Origin: Holdemanella porci
Lineage (GTDB): Bacteria > Bacillota_I > Bacilli_A > Erysipelotrichales > Erysipelotrichaceae
NCBI RefSeq assembly: GCF_009696075.1
Contig: NZ_VUMR01000007.1
Location: forward strand, 1 to 52,177
Length of the DNA: 52,177 nucleotides
Reading direction: 5' to 3'
Shown here: positions 33,559 to 42,793 of the stretch, in pieces
Position numbering within the stretch: position 1 is the stretch's first letter
Layout of the letters: each line of letters opens with the position of its first letter
The notes under the pieces: generated by a model
What the model saw: the letters and a program-made list of their open reading frames with translations, nothing else
Databases searched by the model: none
Told to the model about the DNA's origin: nothing
Program-made: the position numbers and the translations under genes

Positions 33559-34722
33559 CTTATAAGGCATTTTTGCACGCATATCTTTTAATCGATTTAA
33601 TGCGGCAAGTAAGGTTTCATCTTTTTTCGCAAAGTGGAAACGAATATAGCGATTTTCCTTCTCTTTAAAGAAACTAGATCCAGGAACGGCTGCCACACCG
33701 ACGTTTTTAATCAGGTCTACACAGAAGTCTAAATCAGAATCATAGCCAAACTCACTGATATCGACCATGACATAGTAAGCTCCTTGAGGTTCTGTATGCG
33801 GAATGTTCAATTCTTTTAAGCCATTGATGAATAAATCTTTCTTATGTGTATATGACTTTTGTAGTTCATCATAATAAGCATCACTAAATTCAAGCCCTAC
33901 TACAGCTGCTTCTTGAAGTGGAGCTGCCGCACCAACGGTTAAAAAGTCATGTACTTTCTTGATTTGTTCGATGATATTTTCTGGGGCAATACAATAGCCT
34001 AAACGCCATCCTGTAATGGAATACGTTTTAGATAGGGAGCTACAAGAAATGGTTCTTTCAAACATACCAGGTAAAGAGGCAAAATATGTGTGTTTGTATG
34101 GTGCATATACAATGTGTTCATAAACTTCATCCGTAATCACATACGTATCATATTTTACGGCAAGACTAGCGATATATTCCAATTCTTCTTTTGAGAAGAC
34201 TTTTCCACAAGGATTGCTTGGATTGCACAAAATCAAAGCTTTCGGATGTTGTTTAAACGCATTTTCTAATTCTTCTTTATCAAAATTGAATACAGGTGGA
34301 TGTAAAGGAACATAAATTGGATCAGCACCACAAAGGATGGTATCTGCTCCATAGTTTTCATAGAATGGAGAGAAGACAATCACTTTATCGTTTGGATCAC
34401 AAACACTCATCATGGCTGCCATCATAGCTTCGGTACTTCCACAAGTGACAACGATGTTCTTGTTTGAATCTAAATCTAGATTCATATATTTTGATTGTTT
34501 CTTAGCTAAGGCATCTCTAAAGTTTTGAGCACCCCAAGTAATCGCATATTGATTATAATCTTCATGAGCAACTTGTTCTAGTCGATTCAATATTCCTTTT
34601 GGTGGATCAAAATCAGGGAATCCCTGCGATAGATTGATCGCACCATATTCATTTGCGATTCTTGTCATTCGACGAATCACAGAATCCGTAAATGTCTTGG
34701 TTCTTTTTGATAATTTTTTCAT
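33544..34722 (-). CDS. Class I/II aminotransferase, PLP-dependent
   Basis: The aminotransferase has about 392 residues. It contains INLSQGFPDFDPP, VTCGSTEAMMAAMMSV, the PLP-binding segment NPSNPCGKVF, ITDEVYEHIVY, and the active-site lysine in SSLSKTYSITGWRLGY. The C-terminal arginine lies in RYIRFHFA. Aspartate or aromatic amino acids are the usual substrates in this subgroup; the specificity is not decided here. The start at 34722 follows AAGGAAG. Confidence 0.88.
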   Translation of the reverse strand: MKKLSKRTKTFTDSVIRRMTRIANEYGAINLSQGFPDFDPPKGILNRLEQVAHEDYNQYAITWGAQNFRDALAKKQSKYMNLDLDSNKNIVVTCGSTEAMMAAMMSVCDPNDKVIVFSPFYENYGADTILCGADPIYVPLHPPVFNFDKEELENAFKQHPKALILCNPSNPCGKVFSKEELEYIASLAVKYDTYVITDEVYEHIVYAPYKHTYFASLPGMFERTISCSSLSKTYSITGWRLGYCIAPENIIEQIKKVHDFLTVGAAAPLQEAAVVGLEFSDAYYDELQKSYTHKKDLFINGLKELNIPHTEPQGAYYVMVDISEFGYDSDLDFCVDLIKNVGVAAVPGSSFFKEKENRYIRFHFAKKDETLLAALNRLKDMRAKMPYKKTVG

Positions 34723-34798
34723 AATCACACTTCCTTTTTCATTTTTTGCATTGTATCATTTTTTGTGGAAATGTAAAATATAATTGAGGTGATGTTCG

Positions 34799-35932
34799 AT
34801 GGAAAAATCTAAAGTATACTATACGGATTTTCATACCCGTAAATTAGGTGAGGGCCTACCTACAAAACTGCAATTGTTGGTTAAGAAAGCTGGAATTGCC
34901 AATTTGGATTTAGATGGAAAGTTTGTCGCAATCAAAATGCATTTTGGAGAATTAGGAAACATTGCATATTTACGTCCAAATTATGCACGTGCCATTGTGG
35001 ATGTGGTAAAAGAATTAGGGGGAAAACCATTCTTAACCGATTGTAATACAATGTATCCAGGATCAAGAAAAAATGCTTTGGAACACTTGGAGTGTGCTTG
35101 GCAAAATGGCTTTACACCATTAACTGTGGGATGTCCCATTTTGATAGGAGATGGACTAAAAGGAACGGATGATATTGAAGTGCCAGTCGTTGGTGGAGAA
35201 TATTGTCAAACAGCTAAAATAGGTCGTGCAATTATGGATGCCGATGTCTTTATTTCTTTGACACACTTTAAAGGACATGAATCAACAGGCTTTGGTGGGA
35301 CCATAAAAAATATTGGTATGGGATGTGGTTCGCGTGCAGGTAAAAAAGAACAACACTGTTCAGGCACTCCTCATGTTGATGAAAAGCTATGTCGTGGTTG
35401 CAAACAATGCTTTAAAGAATGTGCGAATAATGGATTGGAATATGATGAAACAACACATAAGATGCATATTAATGAAACAAACTGTGTTGGATGTGGACGT
35501 TGTTTAGGGGCATGTAACTTTGATGCGATCTCCTTCAATAACTATAATGCGAATGAATTGTTGAATAAGCGTATGGCTGAATACACAAAAGCCGTTGTGG
35601 ATGGACGTCCTAACTTCCATATTTCTTTAATTGTGGATGTTTCACCAAACTGTGATTGTCATGCCGAAAATGATTTACCAATTTTACCAAATATAGGAAT
35701 GTTGGCATCTTTTGATCCACTTGCCCTAGATCAAGCCTGTGTAGATTTATGTATGAAGGCAAAACCAATGCCAGGATCACAATTAGATAAACATCTACAT
35801 GATCCAAATTTCTGTGATCATCATGACCACTTCACAAATTCTACGCCTGAATCGGAATGGAAATCTTGTCTAGAACATGCTCAAAAGATTGGTTTGGGAA
35901 ATCGAGAATATGAGTTGATTGAAATGAAATAA
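34799..35932 (+). CDS. DUF362 protein with two 4Fe-4S clusters
   Basis: The 377-residue protein has an N-terminal DUF362 domain (VAIKMHFGELGNIAYLRPNYARAIVDVVKE...FISLTHFKGHESTGFGGTIKNIGMGCGSRAGKKEQH). A bacterial ferredoxin domain with two CxxCxxCxxxC motifs follows (CRGCKQCFKEC near residue 198 and CVGCGRCLGAC near 230). The DUF362 domain then continues to the end. It probably takes part in an electron-transfer reaction. The physiological reaction is unknown. Confidence 0.88.
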   Translation: MEKSKVYYTDFHTRKLGEGLPTKLQLLVKKAGIANLDLDGKFVAIKMHFGELGNIAYLRPNYARAIVDVVKELGGKPFLTDCNTMYPGSRKNALEHLECAWQNGFTPLTVGCPILIGDGLKGTDDIEVPVVGGEYCQTAKIGRAIMDADVFISLTHFKGHESTGFGGTIKNIGMGCGSRAGKKEQHCSGTPHVDEKLCRGCKQCFKECANNGLEYDETTHKMHINETNCVGCGRCLGACNFDAISFNNYNANELLNKRMAEYTKAVVDGRPNFHISLIVDVSPNCDCHAENDLPILPNIGMLASFDPLALDQACVDLCMKAKPMPGSQLDKHLHDPNFCDHHDHFTNSTPESEWKSCLEHAQKIGLGNREYELIEMK

Positions 35933-35954
35933 ACAGTAGCCTAGGCTACTGTTT
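35931..35954. terminator. Bidirectional terminator between convergent genes
   Basis: AAACAGTAGC (35931-35940) pairs with GCTACTGTTT (35945-35954) around a CTAG loop. T-rich sequence follows on the plus strand and the mirror side is A/T-rich. The hairpin includes the stop codons of both genes. Confidence 0.85.
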
Positions 35955-36456
35955 TATTTAGGATACGAACTAAAATTGGAACGATGATCAATTGAATGAT
36001 GATTCCAGGAAGGCAAGTGATAAAGCTTGCCGTCATAAATACAGATAGTGTATAGCCTTGTGTACTTAGTACAAATGTGTTGACTAAGCCATTCACAATT
36101 CTTCCTGCAAGCATCGCAATAATTAAACTTATGTATAATTTGGGCATTTCGTTTTTGAAATTGATGTTTTTTTCACACAAACCAGTAACTAAACCATATA
36201 CAGCTAGTTCAATCATCATTTGGGGCAAAATCATAGCTGGAGGCATTCCTGTTGTCATACTTGAAAGAAATGGTGTAATAATTCCGCATGCTAAACCATA
36301 GGGAGCTCCACAAAATAATCCACAAATCAATACAGGAATGTGCATTGGTAAAAATACACTACCTCCATTTGGAATTACGTGAAAGGCCATTGGAAGTAAT
36401 ACGCCTATCGCAATGCATAGAGCACTTGATACTAATTTTTTTGTTGTACTTTTCAT
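35941..36456 (-). CDS. ECF transporter S component
   Basis: The 171-residue membrane protein has about five or six helices: KKLVSSALCIAIGVLLPMAFHVIPNGGSVFLPMHIPVLICGLFCG and GLACGIITPFLSSM...PPAMILPQMMIELAVYGLVTG, the general S-component pattern. It binds a vitamin or other micronutrient and docks with a shared EcfAAT module elsewhere. The ATG at 36456 follows AGAGGAA. The gene lies just after a MalY/PatB lyase gene on the same strand, so a sulfur compound is possible, but the substrate is not readable. Confidence 0.82.
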   Translation of the reverse strand: MKSTTKKLVSSALCIAIGVLLPMAFHVIPNGGSVFLPMHIPVLICGLFCGAPYGLACGIITPFLSSMTTGMPPAMILPQMMIELAVYGLVTGLCEKNINFKNEMPKLYISLIIAMLAGRIVNGLVNTFVLSTQGYTLSVFMTASFITCLPGIIIQLIIVPILVRILNKTVA

Positions 36457-36478
36457 AATCAGATTCCTCTTTCTTTCA

Positions 36479-37663
36479 TTAAAAAACAAATTTCTTTAAG
36501 CGAGAAAATGCTTCTTCTACTAAAATTGTTGGTAAAGCTAAATTCATTCGAATCGTATTTGGATTCATAAATGGACGCCCATCTTGCCAACATACACCAT
36601 AGTGAACCCCTTTCTTTAAAAGTTCATCCATCGTGATATCATGTGTATCTAAATACTTTGTGCAATCTAGATACAACATATACGTTCCTTCCGGCTTAAT
36701 GACTTCAATACCTTTGAAATTGTTGTGGATAAAATCAAGTGCATAATCTATATTATTCGAAATGACTTCATTTAATTCATTGACCCAATCCAATCCCTCT
36801 TTACAATAAGCACCCATAAGAGCATGAACACTTAATATGTTAGGTGAATTGTAGTGAGATAAAGAGGCTTGTTTATTTAATCGATCACGAAGATATTTGT
36901 CGTAAACAATATGGTATGAACCGACTAAACCTGCAAGATTGAATGTTTTACTAGGGGCATAGGCCGCAATCGTTCTTTTCTTGGCATCTTCACTTATGGA
37001 TTGCGTAGGAATATGTGTGTTTTCTTTACGTACTAGATCGGACCAGATTTCATCGCTAAAGACTAAAACATCATGTTTTTTACAGATATCCATAAATCTC
37101 TGGATTTCTTCTTTTTTCCATACTCTTCCCGTTGGATTGTGTGGGGAACAGAAAATCGCAAAATGGATATTATGTTTGATAATCTTCTTTTCAATATCTT
37201 CATAATCCATAGCCCAGTTATCTTCTTTTTTTAGCGGGCTATCAATAATTTTTCTTCCCAAATTATTCAACGTGTGAATAAACCCAATATAACATGGTGA
37301 CTGCACTAAAATGGGTTCGCCACTAGCACTAAAAGCCTCAAGTGCACTGGATAAAATACCAAGAACACCATTTTCATATCCGATAGCCTCTTTTTCCACA
37401 TCTATGCCATGTGTTTCTTTCTGCCAGAATTGAATGGCTTTATAGTAATCTTCTGGCATTTCAAAATATCCAAAGTGAGGCTCTTTGATTCTTTCAAACA
37501 TTTGTTTTTGAATATTTTCAAAAACAGGATAGTTCATATCTGCAACCCACATAGGGATTGTAGAAAAGTTTGGGTCTACCTCTACATCTTTAATAGGTAG
37601 AACATCAAGGGCAAGGGCATCGTGTCCTTTTCGATTTAAAAGAGTTGTAAAATCGTATTTCAT
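36479..37663 (-). CDS. MalY/PatB-family C-S lyase
   Basis: The 394-residue PLP enzyme has PMWVADMNYPVF, GVLGILSSALEAFSASGEPILVQSPCY, the SPHNPTGRVW motif, FSDEIWSDL, and the active-site lysine in APSKTFNLAGL. The ending MNLALP fits the family. It cleaves cystathionine or other cysteine S-conjugates to thiol, pyruvate and ammonia. AAGGAG is placed before the ATG. The neighbouring ECF S gene starts 23 bases downstream, so the two probably form an operon. Confidence 0.9.
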   Translation of the reverse strand: MKYDFTTLLNRKGHDALALDVLPIKDVEVDPNFSTIPMWVADMNYPVFENIQKQMFERIKEPHFGYFEMPEDYYKAIQFWQKETHGIDVEKEAIGYENGVLGILSSALEAFSASGEPILVQSPCYIGFIHTLNNLGRKIIDSPLKKEDNWAMDYEDIEKKIIKHNIHFAIFCSPHNPTGRVWKKEEIQRFMDICKKHDVLVFSDEIWSDLVRKENTHIPTQSISEDAKKRTIAAYAPSKTFNLAGLVGSYHIVYDKYLRDRLNKQASLSHYNSPNILSVHALMGAYCKEGLDWVNELNEVISNNIDYALDFIHNNFKGIEVIKPEGTYMLYLDCTKYLDTHDITMDELLKKGVHYGVCWQDGRPFMNPNTIRMNLALPTILVEEAFSRLKKFVF

Positions 37664-37709
37664 AATAAAAAATTCTCCTTAACACAATAATAGTATAATT
37701 TTTTGGAAT

Positions 37710-37738
37710 TTGAAATATCGAACGATATCATGTATAAT
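37710..37738 (+). promoter_or_regulatory. Consensus promoter ending six bases before the vanZ-like start
   Basis: TTGAAA (37710-37715), a 17-base spacer, and TATAAT (37733-37738), followed by six bases and ATG (37745). Transcription should start at or next to the A of the ATG, giving a leaderless mRNA. Confidence 0.65.
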
Positions 37739-37744
37739 GCTCGC

Positions 37745-38161
37745 ATGACAGATAGTACTTCAACTTTAAAAAAGATTGTCGACTTATTGATTGACATCAT
37801 CTATAAGACACATACCTATTTCTTGAGTATGAATGACTCATTTGAAGCACAATTATCTGATAAGCAACTTCACTTCTTGATTATTGGCTTGTTGGGTATC
37901 GGAATGCTTCTTGTGATTTATCCACTATTTAAGTGGATGGCAAAAAAGAACTTAACTGTTTTAATTAGTTGGTTCTACGTATTTACTGTACTTGTAGTCA
38001 TCACATTTGCGATTGAAATAGGCCAATGGTATTCGCATACAGGCGAAATGGACTTCAATGATATTTTGGCAGGTTTGGTCGGCTATTTTGCGATGTCCTT
38101 CATATTCCTGCTTGTGGTTGCGATTATCGAATTAATAAAATCGATTTTTAAGAAGAAATAA
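37745..38161 (+). CDS. VanZ-like membrane protein
   Basis: This protein of about 138 residues has three or four membrane helices. The motif FAIEIGQWYSHTGEMDFNDILAGLVGYF matches the VanZ-like pattern (E-x-x-Q ... D-x-x-D-x-x-x-N/G). Function unknown; VanZ itself gives low-level teicoplanin resistance. The ATG at 37745 is preferred because an optimal promoter lies directly upstream, and the earlier in-frame starts would be inside the promoter. Confidence 0.7.
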   Translation: MTDSTSTLKKIVDLLIDIIYKTHTYFLSMNDSFEAQLSDKQLHFLIIGLLGIGMLLVIYPLFKWMAKKNLTVLISWFYVFTVLVVITFAIEIGQWYSHTGEMDFNDILAGLVGYFAMSFIFLLVVAIIELIKSIFKKK

Positions 38162-38221
38162 TCAAAAGTTATTTCTTTTTTTTTGATTCCATTTGTGGGA
38201 TGATTAAATCAGAAAGAAGGA

Positions 38222-39493
38222 ATGCCTATGCGTACTCGTTTTTATAATGCACGTATACTGACAATGAAGGATTTTGATGTTTTTTCAGGGGAAATCTGGA
38301 TAGAAGATAATAAGATTATATATGTAGGAAAACAGAAAGCTTCTACTTTTTGTTTTGACCGAGAAATAGATGTACACCAGAATCTAATTATGCCAGGATT
38401 TATTAATGCGCATACTCATTCTGGAATGACTTTTTTAAGATCAATGGCCGATGATATGCCTTTGCAGCAATGGCTAAATGAAAAGGTATTTCCGATTGAG
38501 GAAAAACTAACCCAAGAAGACATTTATTTCTTTTCAAAACTTGCGATATTAGAATATCTAACGAGTGGAATCACTACAAATTTTGACATGTATTTAAATC
38601 CTGAAGCAATTGTACATACAAGTCTTGATATGAATTATCGAACGGTATTATGTGGTGCAGTTAATGATTTTTGTCTATCTGTAGAAGATGTAGAACGTTG
38701 CTTCAATGCATACAATCAAAAAAATAGTTTGATTTCTTATATACTAGGTTTTAGTCATGAATATACCAATTCAAAAGAAAAAATTCAACAAGTTGCAGCA
38801 TTATCTCATAAATATAAAGCGCCAGTTTATACACATTTAAGTGAAACAGAATATGAAGTTAATACATGTAAAGAAAAGACGGGACGCAGTCCTGTTGAAT
38901 ACTTATGTGATCTAGGTGTATATGATTATGGTGGTGGAGCCTTTCATTGCGTACATATGAGCGCGCATGATTTAGATTTATTCGCCAAAAAACATTTGAA
39001 TGTCATCACAAATCCAGCATCCAATCTAAAACTAGCTAGTGGTATAGCTCCAATCCAATCGATGCTTCAACGAAATATCAACGTATGTTTAGGAACGGAT
39101 GGGCCAGCCAGTAATAATTGTCTAGATATGTTTAGAGAGATGTTTTTAGTGACAGGACTAGCTAAATATAAAGAGAAGGATGCTTCTGCAGTCGATGCTT
39201 ATGAAGTGTTGAAAATGGCAACGGTGAATGCGGCGAAAGCTTTACATTTAAATTGTGGTGTCTTAGAAGCTGGAAAGTTGGCAGATTTAATCATTTTAGA
39301 TCTACATCAACCGAATATGCAGCCAATTAACAATGTCGCAAAAAATATTGTATACAGTGGATCTAAATCCAATGTAAAATGTACTATGGTCAATGGTAAA
39401 ATTCTATATGAAGATGGACACTTTCATGTGGGATTTGAGATTGAGGCACTATATGATGAAGTACAAAAAAGGGTAGAGAGGTTAATGCGATGA
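38222..39493 (+). CDS. Amidohydrolase of the MTA/SAH deaminase (MtaD) type
   Basis: The 423-residue metal-dependent hydrolase has the HTH metal motif in FINAHTHSGMTFLRSMADDMPLQQWLNEKVFPIE, typical of 5-methylthioadenosine/S-adenosylhomocysteine deaminases. Downstream are HLSET, HCVHMS, and the aspartate in LGTDGPASNN. The ending KLADLIILDL fits the family. A related aminohydrolase, SsnA, is often encoded with selenium-dependent hydroxylases, but this sequence resembles MtaD more. Starts at 38222 or 38228 are both possible after AAGGA. The next gene overlaps its stop. Confidence 0.8.
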   Translation: MPMRTRFYNARILTMKDFDVFSGEIWIEDNKIIYVGKQKASTFCFDREIDVHQNLIMPGFINAHTHSGMTFLRSMADDMPLQQWLNEKVFPIEEKLTQEDIYFFSKLAILEYLTSGITTNFDMYLNPEAIVHTSLDMNYRTVLCGAVNDFCLSVEDVERCFNAYNQKNSLISYILGFSHEYTNSKEKIQQVAALSHKYKAPVYTHLSETEYEVNTCKEKTGRSPVEYLCDLGVYDYGGGAFHCVHMSAHDLDLFAKKHLNVITNPASNLKLASGIAPIQSMLQRNINVCLGTDGPASNNCLDMFREMFLVTGLAKYKEKDASAVDAYEVLKMATVNAAKALHLNCGVLEAGKLADLIILDLHQPNMQPINNVAKNIVYSGSKSNVKCTMVNGKILYEDGHFHVGFEIEALYDEVQKRVERLMR

Positions 39494-39822
39494 ATATACA
39501 GATTTTTGGGAAGAACAAATGCTTTGATACAAAGAAAGCACAACGCTATTTTAAAGAAAGAAATATTAAGTTTCAGTTTATTAATTTAGACGAAAAAGAA
39601 ATGAGTAAGAAAGAATTTGAGAGTGTGCTTAGACAAGTTGGCATCGATTCCATGATCGATCCAAAGGCTAAGGATAAAGAATTATTGACAATGTTGAATT
39701 ACTTGTCGAATAAAGAAGATAAAGTGTATCTCAATCAGCACATACTAAAAACGCCAATCGTGCGTAACGGCAAATTGGCGACAGTAGGCTACGAACCAAA
39801 TGTTTGGAAAACATGGGATTAG
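39490..39822 (+). CDS. ArsC/Spx-like thioredoxin-fold protein
   Basis: The 110-residue protein begins IQIFGKNKCFDTKKAQRYFKERNIKFQFINL, the ArsC/Spx pattern with a single active-site cysteine. The C-terminal half ends KTPIVRNGKLATVGYEPNVWKTW. A redox or reductase role is probable; the CxxC of Spx is absent. It overlaps the amidohydrolase by four bases and converges with tag, also overlapping by four. Confidence 0.78.
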   Translation: MNIQIFGKNKCFDTKKAQRYFKERNIKFQFINLDEKEMSKKEFESVLRQVGIDSMIDPKAKDKELLTMLNYLSNKEDKVYLNQHILKTPIVRNGKLATVGYEPNVWKTWD

Positions 39823-40358
39823 TCTTTGTATAAGAAACAATCTTTTTCGTGAGAATAAATCACACCGATGGCTTGAAGAAAGGAGTATATAATGGTACTT
39901 CCTACAAACTTCATGCCTCTTTTTTTTAAATCATTTGATATGGAATCTGAAAGAGTCGATGTAGTTTTTCCTGTTTCATAAATAATCTTTCCATGTGTAA
40001 AAGTACATAAATAATTATAAAAAGTTTGATACTCTTCTTGAATGGATTTAAAAATCTTCGCATTTGAAATACTCGCTTTGATCTTTAATTTGTTACGAAT
40101 GATATTAGGATTGTTTCTTAATTGTTTTATTTTTTCTTCATCAAATTCAATCACTTTATCAATGTCAAAATCTTCATAAGCCTCTTTAAAAGCTTCTCTT
40201 TTATTTAGAACACACTGCCAACTAAGACCTGCCTGAAAAGATTCAAGTATCAACATTTCAAATAGATATTTTTCATCTGTATTCAGTTTTCCCCATTCAT
40301 AATCATGATATTCAATATATTTTGGATTGTTTAGATTACACCACGTACATCGTTTCAT
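39819..40358 (-). CDS. tag: DNA-3-methyladenine glycosylase I
   Basis: Tag excises 3-methyladenine from DNA. The 179-residue sequence starts RCTWCNLNNPKYIEYHDYEWGKLNTDEKYLFEMLILESFQAGLSWQCVLNKREAF, the diagnostic opening with two zinc cysteines; the C-terminal part keeps GMKFVGSTIIYSFLQAIG. It is divergent from moaA and convergent with the ArsC-like gene. Confidence 0.94.
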   Translation of the reverse strand: MKRCTWCNLNNPKYIEYHDYEWGKLNTDEKYLFEMLILESFQAGLSWQCVLNKREAFKEAYEDFDIDKVIEFDEEKIKQLRNNPNIIRNKLKIKASISNAKIFKSIQEEYQTFYNYLCTFTHGKIIYETGKTTSTLSDSISNDLKKRGMKFVGSTIIYSFLQAIGVIYSHEKDCFLYKD

Positions 40359-40413
40359 AATGTCATTTTAAAGTAGATAAAATGTGAATTCAATGATAAA
40401 CTTGAATCAGTTG

Positions 40414-40435
40414 GTTATTCTCACTTGAGAATAAC
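40414..40435. promoter_or_regulatory. 9-bp perfect palindrome upstream of moaA, candidate operator
   Basis: GTTATTCTC (40414-40422) and GAGAATAAC (40427-40435) form an exact inverted repeat with four bases between. It lies 13 bases before the moaA start in the tag-moaA divergent region. There is no T-run, so it is not a terminator. The operon encodes its own ModE-like HTH protein, making this a plausible binding site. Confidence 0.5.
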
Positions 40436-40447
40436 GGAAAGGATTTT

Positions 40448-41392
40448 ATGCAAGATTCATTTGGTCGAAATATAAATTATATGCGAATCTCATTAACTGA
40501 CAGATGTAACTATGCTTGTTACTACTGCAAGCCAGACATTTCAAAACATCTTTGTCATTCAGATATATTGACGTATGAACAACTTTTAGATATTTGTAGA
40601 TGTGCCATTACTTTAGGAATCACTCGATTTAAAATCACGGGTGGAGAACCCACACTTCGTAAAGGCTATATTGACTTCATTCGTAGGTTAAAAGAATTGG
40701 ATGGAGTTGAACAAGTAACTCTCACAACCAATGGAAGTTTATTTTCTTTTACAGATTTAGATGAACTAAAAAAAATAGGGCTTGATTGTATTAACTTTTC
40801 AATTGACACACTCGATGAATCTGAATATTTAAAGATATGTAAAAAGAACAATTTGAAGAAGGTTCTTTCAAATCTAGAATATGCATATCAGATTGGGATC
40901 TTTGTGAAAGTGAATTGTGTTGTGGACAATCTATTTACGTTTTCTCGGTTTGAATCTATGCTAGAACTCATCAAAGATAAAAAGATTGCGTTGCGATACA
41001 TTGAATTGATGCCACTAAAATATAGTGATCGAAACACTAAAATGAATGAACTGATTGAATGTGTACAAAAGAATTATACATTAAATGCATATAATAATAA
41101 GCTTGGCAATGGACCAGCCCATTATTATACAATACCAGAGTTTAAGGGATATATTGGTTTTATTGAAGCGTTACATAATAAATTTTGTGGCGACTGTAAT
41201 CGTATACGCTTAAGTAGTGTAGGACGATTGAAATTATGTTTATTCCATAGTGATGGAGTGGATTTAAAACCTTATCTAAATGATTTGGAAGAACTAGAAA
41301 AAGTGATGAAAGAGTGGATATTCAAGAAGCCTAAGGAACATCATTTTGAAGAAGAACATTCGTCGACGGTGATGAATGAAATTGGAGGTTAA
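40448..41392 (+). CDS. moaA: GTP 3',8-cyclase, molybdopterin synthesis
   Basis: MoaA is the radical-SAM enzyme that starts molybdopterin synthesis from GTP. In 314 residues it has the SAM cluster motif RCNYACYYC (Cys20, 24, 27), the ITGGEPTLR motif and the second cluster ligands in [29 protein letters not shown] lies before the ATG. It is the first gene of a run of fifteen same-strand genes ending near 52035, with only short gaps or overlaps. Confidence 0.95.
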   Translation: MQDSFGRNINYMRISLTDRCNYACYYCKPDISKHLCHSDILTYEQLLDICRCAITLGITRFKITGGEPTLRKGYIDFIRRLKELDGVEQVTLTTNGSLFSFTDLDELKKIGLDCINFSIDTLDESEYLKICKKNNLKKVLSNLEYAYQIGIFVKVNCVVDNLFTFSRFESMLELIKDKKIALRYIELMPLKYSDRNTKMNELIECVQKNYTLNAYNNKLGNGPAHYYTIPEFKGYIGFIEALHNKFCGDCNRIRLSSVGRLKLCLFHSDGVDLKPYLNDLEELEKVMKEWIFKKPKEHHFEEEHSSTVMNEIGG

Positions 41393-41393
41393 A

Positions 41394-41870
41394 ATGGAAT
41401 TAACACATTTTGATGAACATGGAAATGCACGCATGGTGGATGTAAGTGAAAAGAATGTTACTTCAAGAAGTGCTTGTGCGGTTGGAAGTATATTGGTAAA
41501 TAAAGAAATTCTACATAAAATTGAGCAGAGTGACATGAAAAAAGGAGATGTATTAGGTGTAGCTCGTATTGCCGGAATTATGGGTGTAAAAAAGACGAGT
41601 GAGTTAATTCCTTTATGTCATCCTTTAATGATTAATAAGGTGAATATTGATTTTGATGTTGATAGAGCAAATTGTTTGATCTATGCCTACTGTACCGTGA
41701 AGTGTAATGGGAAAACGGGTGTAGAAATGGAAGCTTTGACAGGTGTAAATGTTTGTCTTCTGACAATTTATGACATGTGTAAAGCTGTAAGTAAAGATAT
41801 GGAAATCAAAAATGTACATTTGGTTTCTAAATCAGGTGGAAAAAGTGGAGATTTTGTATGGAAGGAATAA
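41394..41870 (+). CDS. moaC: Cyclic pyranopterin monophosphate synthase
   Basis: MoaC works with MoaA to form cPMP. The 158-residue sequence has [53 protein letters not shown], the [17 protein letters not shown] block and the ending [10 protein letters not shown]. The ATG at 41394 has GGAGG before it and overlaps nothing; the in-frame start at 41376 lies within moaA. Confidence 0.96.
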   Translation: MELTHFDEHGNARMVDVSEKNVTSRSACAVGSILVNKEILHKIEQSDMKKGDVLGVARIAGIMGVKKTSELIPLCHPLMINKVNIDFDVDRANCLIYAYCTVKCNGKTGVEMEALTGVNVCLLTIYDMCKAVSKDMEIKNVHLVSKSGGKSGDFVWKE

Positions 41871-42793
41871 TTAAAGCTATTTGTATTAGTGAACAAAAAG
41901 GAACAGAAAAACATCCGGTTCAAGATATTGATATTATTGAGAATCATGGATTAGAAAATGATGCGCATGCGGGTAAATGGCATCGCCAAGTTTCTTTATT
42001 ATCTTATGAAAAGCGTGAAGAATTTAAAGCTAAAGGAGCTGATGTGGAGGATGGTGCCTTTGGCGAGAACTTACTTGTATCAGGTATTGAATTCACAAGT
42101 TATCCAGTAGGGACACAATTTAAGATTGGGAATGTATTACTAGAACTGACGCAAATAGGCAAAAGCTGCCATTCGCATTGTGCAATCTATCATCAAGTTG
42201 GTCAATGTATTATGCCTCATCTAGGTGTATTTACGCGTGTAATACATGGTGGACATATTTGCGTTGGAGATACCGTTGAAGTCATTGAAAATAAAGATTC
42301 TAGAATGCGTGTAGCCGTATTGACATTAAGTGATAAGGCAAGTACTGGACAAAGAAAAGATGAGAGTGGTCCATTAATTGAAAAGATCATGACTGAACAT
42401 GGATACAATGTGACAAGTGTGACAGTGATTGCGGATGATGAAAATGAAATTGTTTCGCAACTCATCAATTTAAGTGATCGTTGCCAAAATGATTTGATTC
42501 TTACAACCGGAGGTACCGGACTTAGTATTCGTGATGTGACGCCAGAAGCCACAATGAAAGTTATGACAAGAAATGTTCCAGGTATTAGTGAAGCATTGCG
42601 CTATGAATCGATGAAATATACAAATAAGGCTATGTTGTCTCGTGGTGCAAGTGTATTAAGAAATCAGACTTTGATTATTAACTTGCCAGGAAGTCCTAAG
42701 GCAGTAAAGGAAAGTCTAGATATTATTTTAGGACCATTAAAACATGGTTTAGAAATTATGAAGGGTGAAGCGAGTGAGTGCGCAAGGAAATAA
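41858..42793 (+). CDS. MOSC domain fused to MogA/MoaB molybdopterin protein
   Basis: Residues 1-145 form a MOSC domain ([24 protein letters not shown]...[14 protein letters not shown], with the conserved Cys in IGKSCHSHC). Residues about 148-305 form a MogA/MoaB domain ([26 protein letters not shown]...[20 protein letters not shown]...[11 protein letters not shown]). The C-terminal half adenylates molybdopterin; MOSC domains bind Mo-cofactor sulfur. The fusion is recurrent in Firmicutes. It overlaps moaC and modB. Confidence 0.92.
   Translation: MEGIIKAICISEQKGTEKHPVQDIDIIENHGLENDAHAGKWHRQVSLLSYEKREEFKAKGADVEDGAFGENLLVSGIEFTSYPVGTQFKIGNVLLELTQIGKSCHSHCAIYHQVGQCIMPHLGVFTRVIHGGHICVGDTVEVIENKDSRMRVAVLTLSDKASTGQRKDESGPLIEKIMTEHGYNVTSVTVIADDENEIVSQLINLSDRCQNDLILTTGGTGLSIRDVTPEATMKVMTRNVPGISEALRYESMKYTNKAMLSRGASVLRNQTLIINLPGSPKAVKESLDIILGPLKHGLEIMKGEASECARK

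Noticed and set aside
38222-39493. Calling the amidohydrolase SsnA, part of the Se-Mo system
   Set aside because: The sequence around the metal site fits MTA/SAH deaminases, and tag plus the palindrome separate it from the operon.
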